Notes under the pieces: generated by a model
Seen by the model: only the letters and a program-made list of their open reading frames with translations
Database searches by the model: none
Told to the model about the DNA's origin: nothing
Position numbers and translations under genes: made by a program
DNA from: Verrucomicrobiota bacterium
GTDB lineage: Bacteria > Verrucomicrobiota > Verrucomicrobiia > Limisphaerales > J093
Length of the DNA: 7,079 bases
Assembly: GCA_003695015.1 (NCBI GenBank)
Contig: RFJD01000410.1
Span: forward strand, 1-7,079
Reading direction: 5' to 3'
Shown: piece by piece, positions 6,362 through 7,079 of the stretch
How the letters are laid out: every line of letters starts with the position of its first letter
How positions within the stretch are numbered: position 1 is the first letter of the stretch

Positions 6362-7079
6362 CCGCCGGCCAGGCGGTCGATCTCCCGCCGCTTGGGCGCC
6401 GACGGCTGCGCCCCCAGACGCGTCACCGACAACGCTGCCGCCGCGTTGGCCCAACGCACCGCCGCTTCCAGCGGACGCTCCTCCGCCAACGCCACCGCCA
6501 GCGCTCCGTTGAACACGTCGCCCGCCGCGGTCGTGTCCACGGGCCTGACCCGGAAACCGGGAACCCGGCGGATGCGGTCCGGCGTCGCCACCAAGGCGCC
6601 CCGCGCGCCCAGCGTGATCACCGCCGCGTCCACGCCGCGTTCGAGCAACGCGGCCCCGGCGGCCTCGGCATCCGCCACGCTGCTCACCGGCCGGCCCGTC
6701 AGCAGGGCGGCTTCGCTTTCGTTCGGCGTCAGCACCCGGACGCCCCGCAGCAGCTCGTCCGGCAGGGCGCGGGCCGGGGCGGGATTGAGGATCACCGGGA
6801 CGCCGGCCTTTCGGGCCACCCGGACGGCTTCGGCGACCGTCTCGAGCGGGATTTCCAACTGCACCAGCACGATGTCCGCCTCCCGGATCAGGCGCGACGC
6901 GCGGCGGATGTCGGCCGGACGCAGGCGGCCGTTGGCCCCGGGCGCGACGCCGATTGCGTTTTCGCCCGAGTCGGCCACGAAAATCAGCGCCACCCCGGAG
7001 GGGGCCGCGCGCCGCTCGTGCAGGTGTGTCGTGTCGATGCCCTCCCGTTCGAGCCCTTTGCGGGCGCGCTGTCCGAAGG
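6322..7079 (-). CDS. rbsK: Ribokinase (partial, N-terminus outside window)
   Basis: This PfkB-family sugar kinase phosphorylates D-ribose to ribose 5-phosphate in the cytosol. About 251 C-terminal residues are visible, from 'FGQRARKGLEREGIDTTHL' to a TGA at 6322-6324. Roughly the first 60 residues, including the first glycine-rich PfkB signature, are beyond the window edge. Ribokinase-specific segments are easy to see: SGVALIFV, GENAIGVAPGAN, LVQLEIPLE, LNPAPAR, LTPNESEAALLTG, VITLGARG, VPGFRV and the anion-hole motif VDTTAAGDVFNGA. The catalytic Asp of AAGD is encoded at 6517-6519. AAGD rather than GAGD also occurs in E. coli RbsK, so it is not an anomaly. The late segment 'AAAALSVTRLGAQPS' matches the ribokinase C-terminus, and a basic, low-complexity tail GGQRGVGRSGSRRN follows in the region shared with the cytochrome gene. 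No ribose transporter gene is visible here. Confidence 0.95.
   Translation of the reverse strand, partial: FGQRARKGLEREGIDTTHLHERRAAPSGVALIFVADSGENAIGVAPGANGRLRPADIRRASRLIREADIVLVQLEIPLETVAEAVRVARKAGVPVILNPAPARALPDELLRGVRVLTPNESEAALLTGRPVSSVADAEAAGAALLERGVDAAVITLGARGALVATPDRIRRVPGFRVRPVDTTAAGDVFNGALAVALAEERPLEAAVRWANAAAALSVTRLGAQPSAPKRREIDRLAGGQRGVGRSGSRRN

Noticed and set aside
6508..6531. Ribokinase motif AAGD instead of the PfkB consensus GAGD.
   Set aside because: E. coli ribokinase has the same AAGD, so the substitution is normal for this family.
353..7079. A ribose salvage link between the phosphorylase (ribose 1-phosphate) and ribokinase (ribose 5-phosphate).
   Set aside because: The two minus-strand genes are about 5 kb apart with unrelated genes between them on the other strand, so a common unit is not supported.

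Overview
The window is dense, GC-rich bacterial chromosomal DNA. The organism is Gram-negative: one gene has a signal peptide followed by an outer-membrane-barrel-like chain ending in phenylalanine, and the next encodes a lipoprotein with an outer-membrane-type sorting residue. The mix of genes, the GC content and the weak Shine-Dalgarno signals would suit a member of the PVC group such as Verrucomicrobiota, but no taxonomic marker is present and this is a guess. I see no rRNA, tRNA, CRISPR array, insertion sequence or phage gene.

Layout, left to right: (1) the 3' end of a plus-strand gene for a protein with a concanavalin A-like C-terminal domain; (2) on the minus strand, a complete trimeric-type purine nucleoside phosphorylase, converging on gene 1 across a 36-bp gap that contains a GC hairpin; (3) on the plus strand, a MoeB/ThiF-type E1-like adenylyltransferase fused to a rhodanese domain, whose start overlaps that of the phosphorylase head to head; (4) on the plus strand, a full-length HrpB-type DEAH-family helicase; (5) a 156-bp gap with a hairpin and a small tandem repeat; (6) on the plus strand, a secreted beta-barrel-like protein; (7) four bases later, a small monoheme c-type cytochrome lipoprotein; (8) on the minus strand, the C-terminal four fifths of ribokinase, whose 3' end overlaps the cytochrome gene by 40 bp.

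Most genes are recognisable housekeeping functions: purine salvage, sulfur-carrier activation, RNA helicase and ribose phosphorylation. The least understood part is genes 6 and 7, which look like a two-gene envelope module pairing a barrel-like protein with a heme lipoprotein. Nothing in the window amounts to a clear new defence, mobile or regulatory system. The other points of interest are tight gene packing (overlapping divergent starts and overlapping convergent ends) and candidate RNA structures in the short gaps.
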